This document shows positions 1-11,188 of a stretch of 64,000 nt of DNA, piece by piece. Every line of letters starts with the position of its first letter. Positions within the stretch are counted from its first letter, which is position 1. The notes under the pieces were generated by a model, which had not been told where the DNA came from, did not search any database, and saw nothing but the letters and a program-made list of their open reading frames with translations. The position numbers were made by a program, and so were the translations under genes. Source of the stretch: Symsagittifera roscoffensis (lineage: Eukaryota; Xenacoelomorpha; Acoela; Convolutidae); the NCBI RefSeq assembly GCF_963678635.1, contig NC_087067.1:29746403-29810402 (forward strand), in the 5' to 3' direction.

Positions 1-980
1 TCGGCGCGTTGCTTTGATACGAGCAGTCTTCTTTGAATATAGCCAGGCTTTTGTGCTGTTTTTCCTTTCACAAATTTTAACAATTCAAATGTCATTTTTG
101 GCTCATTTTTTTAAACTAATTTTGCATGTAATGAAACTTTGATTTGGAAAAGGAAATAGTTCGGAGGTTTCAAACAGGGTTACCTTTACATTTTACAAGG
201 AAGCAATTCTTCAACTAATTTCCCGGGTAACCTCCAAAGACCAAAAATGCTAATCATACAATTCCATAAACTAAGTCTATGAAAAAATACCACTTATACG
301 AAATCCATATATTTTCCTAAAACGGTGTCATCATTTTTTAAAGGCCTTTTTCTTGTTTTGGCATCAAAGTTGGTGTATTGTGCAAAATAAAAAGAAATTT
401 TTTTTGTCAAAAAATGCTACTCAAACAATTTCCATATATGGAAGCTGTATGGTTTGCAATTTTTTGATGGCGACAAGTATTTTTAAAATTTCATCAAAAC
501 TTTTTTAACCGTAAATCGAATTTTGAACTAAAAAAAACATTCTCTTAAAAAAAATTGAATGCAAAATTTATTTTTTGTGCGCATAAGGTAGTGTAGTCCT
601 GGATAAACAAAAATTGAATTTTTTGGAGCTTCTCTTTATAATTTAAAAAAAAAAACGTTAAACACTTCTATTTTTCTTGTATGATTTGTTTATGTATGCC
701 TTGATCAATGCCTGTTAATTTAAAAAATCAATTTCGAAAATACTCATCTTTGAGATTTTGCCAAAATTTAGAAATTTGATGCTTTCAGTGAACTATTTGT
801 GTATGAAATCTCTTATACAAGCAGGTCGTTTCCAATGGTCGTTTCCAATAGTTTATTTGTAAAGTTCAAATTTAAAATAAAATAATATACAAAAGAGCAA
901 TGATTAAAGTTTATTAATTAATTGAGCAGTTCCTTCTTTTAAGCTTTTAAGATGTCTTTTGTAAGTTTTCAGTAGATTCA
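1..980. other. AT-rich non-coding flank
   Basis: No reading frame here resembles a protein. The sequence is AT-rich with many A and T runs. It lies downstream of the tetraspanin stop codon at 981 on the minus strand and may hold that gene's 3' untranslated region. Confidence 0.6.
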
Positions 981-2229
981 TCAATCATCATCAGGCACTA
1001 TTTCCCTTAGATTTCTGACGTTAATGTCACAGAAATTTAGTGACACAGAAAAGTCTCCGTTCGTGAGGATGCGTGTGAACAGAAATACACCTATAACCCC
1101 AACTGAGTGCAGAGCCCCAAAAACCACAGCAATCAAGCTCATCTGGAACAAATAATTCTCAACAATGGATCCAGCCACATCTGCGCAGCCCTCGTGGTTG
1201 ATTTTTGTATCATTGAAACTGCTCAGAGTTTCGCCGCAACCTTCAGTTCTCTGTTTGCAGCAGGAGTCTGGTACATGATAGCCCGGAATAAACACGACCT
1301 TCCAGTCTCCGGGGCCCGATTTCCCGCAGCATTTGAAGTCTTCCTGTACTCTGTCCCAACCCCTGAAAAATGATATTGCACTCCTTCGAAATTATTAGCA
1401 CAAAAATACTACGAAATTTTGAAAAAAAAATAATGAAATTTGTAAGTTTCCTATCTCGTTTTGATTGTTATCGTACGGTTTTATAAAAGTGACAATTTTC
1501 TGATCCTTAAAAATATGGGCAACTTTTGGACGGAAATTTTCAAGCACTCCTATACTAACCAACTTAAATAGGCTATCGGTTTGATACCAAATTTGACAAA
1601 ATCTTGTTCAGCCAGTCCACACTTGAGTTTTTCTCTTTCCTTTTTTGAAGACCTTCCAAAAAAATTTCAAAACGGCTATTTTGCTTAAAACTTCCTGCTG
1701 AAAAAATATTGGCTCAAATTGCTCATCTTTGAAAATATTCAAAGATTGTGTTATATGTTTTGTATTGGACCACTCTCTCGAGAAAGGCCAAGATCTACCC
1801 AGATATAAACATAACATACCTTTTCACTTCTGTATCGTTTGGGTAATGTATCATTTTCTGATTCACACTGTCCCAGAAAACTTTTCCCGCGTCATCTTTA
1901 GTTAACAACGAGAAAATCCCAACGCCGATCAGCAAAGCAATCAGCACGAGCAGTACACACTTATAGATTTCGACCAGGTGTTCCTTCGCAGGTGGATGGA
2001 TTCCAAAAAGTCCAACCACGGTACCCACGATCAGCATGATGCCACATACCAAGTAGGATACTGTGGCAATATTTATGTGGTGAAGGTCAAAAGCATGAAA
2101 GTCATGCAGTCTGAGAGCATATTCAAAAATGCCTGTGATAATAAATCCAATTACGGATATTAATGATAAAACAGCAAAAATGTACAGAAAAGACTGTAAA
2201 CGACGTTGTAAAACATTAAACGTAAGCAT
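981..2229 (-). CDS. tetraspanin, two exons
   Basis: Four-pass membrane protein that organises membrane microdomains by lateral association with partner proteins. The ATG is at 2229. Exon 1 is 2229-1820 and ends in a GT donor (GAAAAG/GTATG); exon 2 is 1362-981 after a CAG acceptor. The phases agree (410 + 382 = 792 nt, 263 residues). Membrane segments are visible near residues 13-38, 55-78 and 90-108, and the fourth near 225-250. The large extracellular loop opens in exon 2 with WDRVQEDFKCCG, the family's hallmark CCG motif, followed by further cysteines (DSCC; EGC) that would pair with it. The C-terminal tail is short and acidic (VPDDD). The length is normal for the family. It is transcribed away from the mobile-element region and looks like an intact host gene. 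Family assignment is secure; the orthology group is not. Confidence 0.9.
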
Positions 2230-3450
2230 TTTGACGAACTACCAAAACAACAAACCAAATAAAAATATATGAAAAATGTGCACGCTCAAAATTTTTTAAA
2301 CCAACTTTTCACACGCGCGTTTTTGTTACTTTTTTTCAAAACATTGCTCAAAATGCTGCAGTTACAATGTTGTCATAGTTATTTTCAACATATGGTTAAT
2401 TTTTCATAGTTAAGCTGATTTTTTCTGCGGCTGACAAAATTGCGTGGCCTGCAAAACAAACCATTTTCTCAATTTTGCTCGAACATATTTTATCAATGAT
2501 CTTTTTGTTGCGACCATTTCAAAAATTAGGAAGAACTTTGTATGCGGGTGTTTGAGTTTTTTCTCTCTTTTTTTGTTTTCCGCGCAAAATCAGCTGCCAC
2601 AAAAAATCATCGGAGATAGTGATATATTTTATTAAATTCTTTCAGTCATGATTCGAGTGAGATTAAAAAAGTTTGAAAAAAATTTCCCAGTTTCGAGAAA
2701 AACGGGTTTGAAACTTTTGATTTTTCATCTTAATTCGAGCAAAAAAAGCGAGCGAGCATGCTTATTCAAGCTGAATTTAGGCCGTTTACAACAGCTTGTT
2801 TATGCTTAATTTTAAATTTACTCTTAGGTAAAATTAGTTTTTGAACATTTTAGATGTCATTTTGAGATTCAAAATTTCAAAAAATCAAAACGTTTCTGCA
2901 AAAAAAAACTGAAAAAACTTTCGATTTTTTAAACTTTTTTACAATTTTTTTTTCGGTTTTCTAGCCATTTTTCTTCAAAAACTGTTGTTTTGTTTGCCTG
3001 TATTACTATGACCGTCAAATATGCCTAAATTATAGTTTTACGTCAGATTCTGTATCACACCACGCTGAAAAAACTACAATTAGTTTGAAAAAATTTTTTT
3101 TTGCAAATTTCTAAAGACTATGATGTTGTTCATGTACAATTGTCTGATGTAATTTCGGCATATAAAATTGAAGAAAACTAGCAAAATAAACAGTTAAGTT
3201 TCATAAGATTTCAGTTGAAAATATGTTTATTTATATTTATGCCTGATTCATATTTGGTTTTTCTACGTTATCACTTCAATAATTTTTTTATCGCACTTTT
3301 GATGAACACTGTTTAAGACTGAAATTGGATTTAGGATATTTGCAAGGGGAGAAATATTCCGAAACAATCGGAAGCTTTTCACAAAAACACCAAAATTCCA
3401 TTCTTTGGAACGTTTTGAATAAATAAACTTAAGACTGAATGAGTTTCTCA
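2230..3450. other. AT-rich intergenic region
   Basis: Upstream region of the tetraspanin gene. Short open frames occur but none shows recognisable domains, and the composition is dominated by A and T runs. No element could be identified. Confidence 0.55.
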
Positions 3451-3575
3451 ATAACTCTATAGAGTTATGCTCTATAACTATTTAAACTCAAACAACTGAA
3501 GAAAAAAAATCAGTTCATTAAAAATGAAGCAATAATTGGTGCAATCTAATGAATTTTTTAAAACTTTTTCAAACA

Positions 3576-3775
3576 NNNNNNNNNNNNNNNNNNNNNNNNN
3601 NNNNNNNNNNNNNNNNNNNNNNNNNNNNNNNNNNNNNNNNNNNNNNNNNNNNNNNNNNNNNNNNNNNNNNNNNNNNNNNNNNNNNNNNNNNNNNNNNNNN
3701 NNNNNNNNNNNNNNNNNNNNNNNNNNNNNNNNNNNNNNNNNNNNNNNNNNNNNNNNNNNNNNNNNNNNNNNNNNN
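3576..3775. other. assembly gap of 200 N
   Basis: A block of exactly 200 N, a size typical of a scaffolding placeholder rather than a measured gap. Any frame drawn across it is meaningless. Confidence 0.99.
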
Positions 3776-3864
3776 AATCTTATTGACCTAAAAAAGGTCA
3801 ATTTAGTTTTCGAATTTTTTTTTGAAAATCCCCCCTTCTCGAGAAAATCCTAGATCCGCCCCTG
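3776..3864. mobile_element. end of a hAT-type MITE
   Basis: The right end reads TAGATCCGCCCCTG, the reverse complement of the CAGGGGCGGATCTA terminus of the complete 231-bp element at 27804-28034. The internal sequence also resembles that element (a C run, then AAAATCC). The left end is hidden in or before the assembly gap, so neither length nor target duplication can be read. Confidence 0.65.
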
Positions 3865-3874
3865 ACAAGAAGTC

Positions 3875-3955
3875 TTAAAAAAGAACGCGCCATCTCTCGG
3901 AATCGAACCGGCGATCCGGATACCATGAGTCTAACGTCTTCCTATAAACTCCATG
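3875..3955 (-). other. tRNA-like (Pol III B-box) relic
   Basis: On the minus strand the sequence has a T-arm-like B box (GGTTCGATTCC), an upstream anticodon-arm-like stretch and a downstream T run that could end Pol III transcription. The D arm and acceptor stem do not fold well by eye. It is more likely a decayed tRNA or tRNA-derived SINE than a working tRNA. Confidence 0.35.
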
Positions 3956-4481
3956 TGACAATTAAAACTAAAAAATTCGCCAACAATGAACCCGTTAGGG
4001 CTAGTTTTCCTTCTAAGTCGCACCTGCAAATTTTTATGGCTTTTAAAATATTTTCAAAACTTTTTGAAGAAAAAGAAACACTACTCAATAGCTCTAAAGT
4101 TTCAGAAATTTTCTTCATGATTGTTTTTTCAAAAATCAATCATAAAGAGAAAACTGGTCTACAGGTAATTTTCTTATCCCAGTGGAAAATCGTTTTAACT
4201 AACTTTCACTTTCCATATTTAAATTCTTTCAAATTTTATTTCCGCGTCACTTAAAATTTTGTGATTCTTTTACCAAATGTTTTTGAATTGAACTTAAACG
4301 AAAAGCTGTAATTTCAGCCGCAAAACATAAAACCCACACGAGCTATGTAAGTAACCTGACAAAATTCATTTGATTAAATCAGGGGCACAACATGAGTTCT
4401 ACATGAGGAATGTTATAGCTGGGTCTTTCTCAGTGTTCTCTCGGCTTAATGGCAATAACAACTAAAACATTAAGTGTATAA
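3956..4481. other. non-coding, probable intron of the NERD gene
   Basis: AT-rich sequence with no convincing gene. It ends in splice-acceptor-like CAG sites near 4490-4505, directly before the open NERD reading frame. This suggests that the upstream exons of that gene, including its start codon, lie further left or in the gap. Confidence 0.4.
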
Positions 4482-4790
4482 GGTGTTAAACAGATCCTTC
4501 ATTCAGAAACTGACATTGATTCCAATGATAATATTGCCATCGAGAAGCGAAGACAAGAAGACTACGAAGCCGAAGTAGTAGTTTATCGAGCACTTGAAAA
4601 TTTGAACGAGCCCATTACTGTGTTTCATGGTCTTAAATATACTCACAGCCAGTTTAGACTCTGGGACATTAATCACAATAGGAAAAGCTGTAGTGAGTCT
4701 GGGAGGAACCCAAGTTGTAAGAACCCAGACGCAGATGAAGGTGAACATGATTTTGTTGTATTTGGTCCCGATTACATAGTATTGATAGAA

Positions 4791-7765
4791 GTCAAGAATC
4801 CATCTTTACTTCAGGCGACAACAAGCAAAACTAATGAAGGCATAGAAGAAAGTCTGGATCATGTCCCTGAAAGAATGGGAAAAATGTCAAGAATCCATCT
4901 CTACTTCAGACGACAACAAGCAAAAGTAACGAAGGCAAAAAACAACGTCTGAATCATGCCCCTGAAACTGTGGGGAAGAAAGTCAAGAATCCATCTCTAT
5001 TTCAGGCGACAACAAGCAAAAGTAACGGAGACAAAAAACAAAGTCTGGATCATGTCCCTGAAACAGTGGGAAAGAAAGTCAAGAATCCATCTCTACTTCA
5101 GGCGACAACAAGCAAAAGTAACGAAGGCATGAAAGAACGCCTGGATTATGTCCTTGAAATAGTGGTAAAGAAAGTCAAGAATCCATCTCTATTTCAGGCG
5201 ACAACAAGCAAAAGTAACGAAGGCAAAAAACAACGTCTGAATCATGCCCCTGAAACTGTGGGGAAGAAAGTCAAGAATCCATCTCTATTTCAGGCGACAA
5301 CAAGCAAAAGTAACGGAGACAAAAAACAAAGTCTGGATCATGTCCCTGAAACAGTGGGAAAGAAAGTCAAGAATCCATCTCTACTTCAGGCGACAACAAG
5401 CAAAAGTAACGAAGGCATGAAAGAACGCCTGGATTATGTCCTTGAAATAGTGGTAAAGAAAGTCAAGAATCCATCTCTATTTCAGGCGACAACAAGCAAA
5501 AGTAACGAAGGCAAAAAACAAAGTCTGGATCATGCCCCTGAAACAGTGGGAAAGAAAGTCAAGAATCCATCTCATCTTCAGGAAACAATAAGCAAAAGTA
5601 ACGAAGGCATAAAAGAAAGTCTGGATCATGCCCCTGGAATAGTCGGAAAAAAAGTCAAGAATCCATCTCTACTTCAGACGACAACAAGCAAAAGTAACGA
5701 AGGCATAAAAGAAAGTCTGGATCATGCCCCTGAAACAGTGGGAAACAAAGTCAAGAATCCATCTCTACTTCAGACGACAACAAGCAAAAGTAACGAAGGC
5801 AAAAAACAACGTCTGAATCATGCCCCTGAAACTGTGGGGAAGAAAGTCAAGAATCCATCTCTATTTCAGGCGACAACAAGCAAAAGTAACGGAGACAAAA
5901 AACAAAGTCTGGATCATGTCCCTGAAACAGTGGGAAAGAAAGTCAAGAATCCATCTCTACTTCAGGCGACAACAAGCAAAAGTAACGAAGGCATGAAAGA
6001 ACGCCTGGATTATGTCCTTGAAATAGTGGTAAAGAAAGTCAAGAATCCATCTCTATTTCAGGCGACAACAAGCAAAAGTAACGAAGGCAAAAAACAACGT
6101 CTGAATCATGCCCCTGAAACTGTGGGGAAGAAAGTCAAGAATCCATCTCTATTTCAGGCGACAACAAGCAAAAGTAACGGAGACAAAAAACAAAGTCTGG
6201 ATCATGTCCCTGAAACAGTGGGAAAGAAAGTCAAGAATCCATCTCTACTTCAGGCGACAACAAGCAAAAGTAACGAAGGCATGAAAGAACGCCTGGATTA
6301 TGTCCTTGAAATAGTGGTAAAGAAAGTCAAGAATCCATCTCTATTTCAGGCGACAACAAGCAAAAGTAACGAAGGCAAAAAACAAAGTCTGGATCATGCC
6401 CCTGAAACAGTGGGAAAGAAAGTCAAGAATCCATCTCATCTTCAGGAAACAATAAGCAAAAGTAACGAAGGCATAAAAGAAAGTCTGGATCATGCCCCTG
6501 GAATAGTCGGAAAAAAAGTCAAGAATCCATCTCTACTTCAGACGACAACAAGCAAAAGTAACGAAGGCATAAAAGAAAGTCTGGATCATGCCCCTGAAAC
6601 AGTGGGAAACAAAGTCAAGAATCCATCTCTACTTCAGGCGACAACAAGCAAAAGTAACGAAGGCAAAAAACAAAGTCTGGATCATGCCCATGAAACAGTG
6701 GGAAAGAAAGTCAAGATTCCATCTCTACTTCAGGCGACAACAAGCAAAAGTAACGAAGGCAAAAAAAAAAGTCTGGATCATGCCCCTGAAACAGTGGGAA
6801 AGAAAGTCAAGAATCCATTTCTATTTCAGGCGACAACAAGCAAAAGTGACGAAGGCAAAACACAAAGTCTGGATCATGCCCCTGAAACAGTGGGAAAGAA
6901 AGTCAAGATTCCATCTCTATTTCAGGCGACGACAAGCAAAAGTAACGAAGGCATGAAAGAACGCCTGGATCATGTCCTTGAAATAGTGGTAAAGAAAATC
7001 AAGAATCCATCTCTATTTCAAGCGACAACAAGCAAAAGTAACGAAGGCGAAAAACAAAGTCTGGATCATGCCCCTGAAACAGTGGGAAAGAAAGTCAAGA
7101 ATCCATCTCATCTTCAGGAAACAATAAGCAAAAGTAACGAAGGCATAAAAGAAAGTCTGGATCATGCCCCTGAAATAGTCGGAAAGAAAGTCAAGAATCC
7201 ATCTCTACTTCAGACGACAACAAGCAAAAGTAACGAAGGCATAAAAGAAAGTCTGGATCATGCCCCTGAAACAGTGGGAAAGAAAGTCAAGAATACATCT
7301 CTACTTCAGGCGAAAACAAGCAAAAGTAACGAAGGCAATAAACAAAGTCTGGATCATGCCCCTGAAACAGTGGGAAAGAAAGTCAAGAGTCCATCTCTAC
7401 TTCAGGCGACAACAAGCAAAAGTAACGAAAGCAAAAAACAAAGTCTGGATCATGCCCCTGAAACAGTGGGAAAGAAAGTCAAGAATCCATTTCTATTTCA
7501 GGCGACAACAAGCAAAAGTGACGAAGGCAAAAAACAAAGTCTGGATCATGCCCCTGAAACAGTGGGAAAGAAAGTCAAGGTTCCATCTCTATTTCAGGCG
7601 ACGACAAGCAAAAGTAACGAAGGCATGAAAGAACGCCTGGATCATGTCCTTGAAATAGTGGTAAAGAAAGTCATGAATCCATCTCAATTTCAGGCGACAA
7701 CAAGCAAAAGTAACGAAGGCATAAAAGAAAGTCTGGATCATGCCCCTGAAATAGTCGGAAAGAAT
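4791..7765 (+). repeat. 31 x 96-bp in-frame coding minisatellite
   Basis: Tandem units of 96 bp (32 codons) starting GTCAAGAATCCATCT run from 4791 to 7765. That is 2975 bases, exactly 31 units less one base. Each unit codes for a lysine- and serine-rich peptide (KVKNPSLLQATTSKSNEG and variants), likely exposed and poorly folded. Units 2-10 recur as units 11-19, giving an 864-bp higher-order repeat, and within these a three-unit pattern also repeats. The first unit begins in the ExK strand of the NERD domain, so the array seems to have grown out of the nuclease sequence itself. Confidence 0.95.
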
Positions 7766-8269
7766 GTCTTGAATTCATTGCCATCTCAATCACCTTCAAG
7801 TACTTCGACTTCAAAAAATCCCGTTATAACTGCTTTTGAAAAAGCTAATCTACAGTTTGACAAAGGAATGACACTTCTTGACAGAATTTTGAATTCCACT
7901 CAATTAGACAATGATTATAAATCAGACATTCACGTTTTCCGTTTCATTGCTTTCCCGAATGTGAATACAAATCATTTTAATGAAAATATCATGAATAAAA
8001 GTGATTTTGAGGGTTTCAAGACCTTCTGGAGAGCAAACGTGCTGACCAAAGAAAAAATTCCAAAGGTTTCCAACAACACAACTTTTTCAGGCGATATAAA
8101 AACTTTAGAAAAGGCCATTTTACGCATGTTCGCTTCAAAAAACAGTACTGGGAAAAGAAAGCTTAAAGGTGCGCCAGATAGATTGGAAATTGATGAAAAG
8201 AAACTTGGCTTGAAAGAATGCGTCATCGATATCGATAAAAAATTGAGAAATTCTGAAATCACTTTCAGA

Positions 8270-8275
8270 GGTAAC
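8270..8275. mobile_element. left target-site duplication GGTAAC
   Basis: GGTAAC at 8270-8275 is repeated exactly at 27035-27040, immediately outside the two inverted-repeat ends. Six bases is the duplication size known for Polintons. Confidence 0.95.
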
Positions 8276-8536
8276 AGTAGTATGCATATAGTGCGTTAGG
8301 ATCGGGGGGGGGGGTTGTCATACATGGATGACCATTAGGTATAAATCATAATGGTCACCATGTATTAAATGATCAGCAATGGTCACCATGTAATAATCCT
8401 AATTGTCACCACATATAATTTTATACCTAATGGTCACTATGTAATAATCCTAATTGTCACCATAAATAATTTTATACCTAATAGTCCTCATGTAAAACTT
8501 CGGTATATTATTGAGTATTCCCACTGAACGTTGTGG
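8276..8536. repeat. left terminal inverted repeat
   Basis: Pairs with 26823-27034. It opens with AGTAGTATGC, then a G run, then repeated short blocks of the type TAATGGTCACCATGTA. This arm is about 50 bases longer because one internal block is duplicated. AG...CT ends are usual for Polintons. Confidence 0.93.
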
Positions 8537-9431
8537 AAACGGGAATGGAATTAGGTTTTGGTCGGTGCATGTTTTCCCTTCTAAAGTTTGGGGGTATTGG
8601 TTTGTTTACATGTAAAATGACGTTATATACCTATTATATGCGACCAAACTATCTGGTATATAGGAAAGCACAAGATTTTGGCAGCGTAGCTTAACTGTTG
8701 TCTGCGGTGACCGATTTCCTTCAAAAATGCATGTTTTATTGCTGAATCTCGAAGAAAGGAAAATTCGTCAAGTGCGGCGGCCGCCACCTCTATTTAGGCA
8801 AAAATCAATTTGACCAAAATAAGAATGAAAAATTACTTTAAGCCAAATGAAGCTAAAAAATAAGGAAAAATTACGAAACACTGAAAACTCTAAAATAATG
8901 AAATTGGCTTAAAAATTTCGACATTTCCATTTTCCGTGTCTACAGGAGACTGAAAAATAAACGTCTGAAATCTATGACAAAAGCTTTGATTTTATAGAAA
9001 GATTGATAGAGCTAAAAGGTTGAAGTGTCTAAAGATCTTGAAAAACGAGAACACTGATGAAAGCCAAAAGTGCCCATTAATTTTGCTGCAATCATTTCTA
9101 AGACTTGTACCTAACTTGTTACTATAAAATTGAAGTGGAACAAAATTTCTTGGGGTCCGAGTAGAGGAAAACGCATGGCGCTCGACTCTCAGCCGAAAGG
9201 CGGCGTTTCGAAACCCGTCCGGAAATTGTACTGAAAGGAGGCAACAGTAGCTGGTATGGTGATATCCCCCCATAGATCGATTTTGTACTTTTTTTCTCAA
9301 TTTGATAAAAAGCTTAACTTCTCGAATTACTGCTATTCAGTTAACAATTGGGTAAAATTTCAATTACTAAAAGAATGTATTGTTCAAAATTGAATTGTAA
9401 AATGTATAAATCAACCATATTAAATGGTTAG
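8537..9431. other. left non-coding region of the Polinton with tRNA-like patch
   Basis: Lies between the inverted repeat and the protease stop. The 8992-9300 open frame on the minus strand shows no domain. Around 9150-9230 there is a tRNA-like stretch (A-box-like TGGCGCTCGA, B-box-like GTTTCGAAACC), and this patch is kept in the decayed copies at 36540-36660. It may be a promoter-proximal element, a tRNA-derived insert or the 3' end of the late transcripts. Confidence 0.5.
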
Positions 9432-9878
9432 TTAATGGGTACGCATGTGAGTTAGGAAACGTTTCAAAACATGATCAGTTATATAAACAAAATCAGAAGC
9501 ATCACCATTAAAGTTTTTATCAAAAATCAAATGTGCAATATAAATACAAAAAGAACCGCACATGGTAGAGTTTGAGTCTTGCATGGGAAAGTTTGTCATC
9601 AATTCAGTCACTTGATGAAAATTCTCGTTCAATCGTTTATACAGATTGGTGTACTGCCAAAGAGGAAGACCGAGAGGATCAGCGAAGTATAAAACATTTC
9701 TTCTGTTGCATATCACGATCCAATGTGTCCCCGGAGAATCTGATTTTGAAGTGTTCACAATCATAAAGATATTGTTTGGGACGAGAGGTGGAAAATTGTC
9801 GGCTGCAAATACTCCAAAAAACTTATATTTCAGATGTTTACAATTCTGAATGAGGTCCTGCAACTGGGTTTCATCCAT
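9432..9878 (-). CDS. adenain-like cysteine protease
   Basis: Maturation protease of the C5 family that cleaves capsid and core precursors inside the particle. 148 residues from the ATG at 9878, which lies 2 bases past the hexon stop. The open frame extends further upstream, but that part overlaps the hexon gene. The adenain catalytic pattern is visible: GTHW (histidine), then ADPLG, where adenain has glutamate in EPFG and aspartate stands here, then QDSNSTMCGSFC with the oxyanion glutamine and nucleophilic cysteine. It is shorter than adenoviral adenain, as is normal in Polintons. It is the last gene of the minus-strand late block. Confidence 0.9.
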   Translation of the reverse strand: MDETQLQDLIQNCKHLKYKFFGVFAADNFPPLVPNNIFMIVNTSKSDSPGTHWIVICNRRNVLYFADPLGLPLWQYTNLYKRLNENFHQVTELMTNFPMQDSNSTMCGSFCIYIAHLIFDKNFNGDASDFVYITDHVLKRFLTHMRTH

Positions 9879-9880
9879 TT

Positions 9881-11188
9881 TCAGACTGTCGAAATGGGAA
9901 GGACGTTCTTTGTGACTTTGCGGTCGGAGGTAATAAATACATTGGATGAGCGTATACCCCAAACAAAAACTTCCAGGTTTGCTGTCAAAGCGTTTGAGAA
10001 TTGAAGATCGAGTGAAACTGAGCAGTTAGTAAGTTCTGGATGCAAGAAGTCATGAGCTGCCTGCTGTGTGCTAGTGAGATCAAAACACATAATAAAGTGC
10101 TGTTGGTAGTTATCCAGAGTGATTCCCAGCCCGCAGTGCAACAAACCCAGCGCTGATAGTGTGTTGAAGAAGAGACGTTTATGATCTTGTGTACTGATTG
10201 GTGTACTTGCTATTGGTAAACCATTTCGTCTCAAAGTAACTTGCTCCAATCCAAATTTTTGATAATGAAAAGGATTCGTTCGGTTTGTTCCTAGAAATGC
10301 ATTATTTGTGTTCAATGCTATGATAATTTGTCTCACCGGTTCACGAGCAAAAATATCTTCCTGTTGCCAGCTGCGCTGACCAGCTGTTGCAAGAAATGTT
10401 TTTGTAATTTCTTCTTGATATGGGTAGTTCGCAGGAGTTTTGAGCAAAGTTGATTCAATGGCAGAGAGCACATGGTCAGTCACAGTCATTTTTCTAACAT
10501 ATAGGTTCGCTTCGAGTATTTGCAGCTTGTAATGCTTGGCAGCATCTTCCGATATAATGAGAAAGTCTTCATGAGAACGTCTGTAGGAAAGTCTGAGGGT
10601 AACACCGCTCAACAAATGCTTGTCACATGTGAAAAAATCAACTCCAGCGGGTCCATAGAACCAAATTTCCCTCGATTCACGGACCAGTTCTCGTTGAGAT
10701 GTGAAATCAGCTGCATCGATTGCAGCGGGATTGTTTTCAAAACGATATCCCTGACACTTAAGCCATGAGTCCTTGGCTCCTTTGCTGTTAGAAAATTCTG
10801 TTCCAATAAAGCTTTTATGCGCAAAATTACTATTGGCATTTGAGATTTTGAGTCCATTAGCAGAGAGGGTACAGTCAGAGAAAAGGGAATACAGGGAGTT
10901 GTTTACAAGGAACGGTGAATCAGACACAGTAGCATCAGTGTTGTCGTATCGCAGATCAGCTCCATTTGATTGCGTTACTTTGCATCGTATTTCCAAATAA
11001 ATTTTTTGCAGGTCAACAAAATTATTACGGTCACCGGTGATTTCAAATTCAAGCATTGGTCCATTGGGTGAATAGACAGGTCCAATTTTTTGATCAAAAG
11101 CGTTTTCAAAAGTAATCAAAAGAGGTTGTTTTTCAAACAAATCCAGAGAGCTATGGGTAGCTTCATTGGGTAACAAATTAGCGATCAT
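9881..11188 (-). CDS. hexon-like major capsid protein (F54H12.2 type)
   Basis: Predicted double jelly-roll major capsid protein of the adintovirus/Polinton lineage, building the capsid facets. 435 residues from the ATG at 11188. The N-terminus, with SSLDLFEKQPL followed by GPMLEFEITG and DLQKIYLEIRCKV, is the conserved opening of the F54H12.2-type capsid proteins found in many animal genomes. The first 11 bases overlap the end of the pX-like gene, and its stop is 2 bases from the protease start. The frame is fully open with no defects. The family call rests on recalled sequence pattern; a structure prediction would test the two jelly rolls. Confidence 0.87.
   Translation of the reverse strand: MIANLLPNEATHSSLDLFEKQPLLITFENAFDQKIGPVYSPNGPMLEFEITGDRNNFVDLQKIYLEIRCKVTQSNGADLRYDNTDATVSDSPFLVNNSLYSLFSDCTLSANGLKISNANSNFAHKSFIGTEFSNSKGAKDSWLKCQGYRFENNPAAIDAADFTSQRELVRESREIWFYGPAGVDFFTCDKHLLSGVTLRLSYRRSHEDFLIISEDAAKHYKLQILEANLYVRKMTVTDHVLSAIESTLLKTPANYPYQEEITKTFLATAGQRSWQQEDIFAREPVRQIIIALNTNNAFLGTNRTNPFHYQKFGLEQVTLRRNGLPIASTPISTQDHKRLFFNTLSALGLLHCGLGITLDNYQQHFIMCFDLTSTQQAAHDFLHPELTNCSVSLDLQFSNALTANLEVFVWGIRSSNVFITSDRKVTKNVLPISTV

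Larger units (their letters stand above)
4482..8275 (+). pseudogene. NERD-helicase gene, 5' part, split by Polinton
   Basis: First visible exon of a host gene. The frame is open from 4482 without an ATG, behind acceptor-like CAG sites, so the true start is upstream. Residues coded by about 4700-4800 match the NERD nuclease-related domain: GEHDFVVFGPD followed by IEVKN, the D...ExK core of the PD-(D/E)XK fold. The domain is interrupted by the 96-bp repeat array (4791-7765) and seems to resume with a FIAFPNVN stretch near 7940. A one-base loss in an A run at 4880-4884 shifts the frame inside repeat 1-2 and gives a stop at 4950-4952; afterwards the frame is open to the Polinton at 8276. The reading frame continues exactly at 27041. 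NERD proteins often carry DNA helicases, which fits the 3' part. The shift could be a sequencing error. Confidence 0.75.

Noticed and set aside
3478-3853. Open frames across the gap at 3576-3775
   Set aside because: They consist mostly of unknown residues from the N block.
6588-7628. Two 122-codon frames with VWIMPLKQWERKSRIH-type repeats
   Set aside because: They are the other frame of the 96-bp array. The frame that joins the NERD and helicase parts is the one supported.
4791-7765. CRISPR-like periodic array
   Set aside because: Units are contiguous, coding and without unique spacers; the setting is eukaryotic.
8300-8505. CRISPR-like or riboswitch-like repeats near 8.3 kb
   Set aside because: They are sub-repeats of the terminal inverted repeat and recur at the other end.
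8992-9300. 102-codon minus-strand frame near the Polinton left end
   Set aside because: A similar frame exists in a decayed copy, but residues are not well conserved and the region looks tRNA-like and non-coding.
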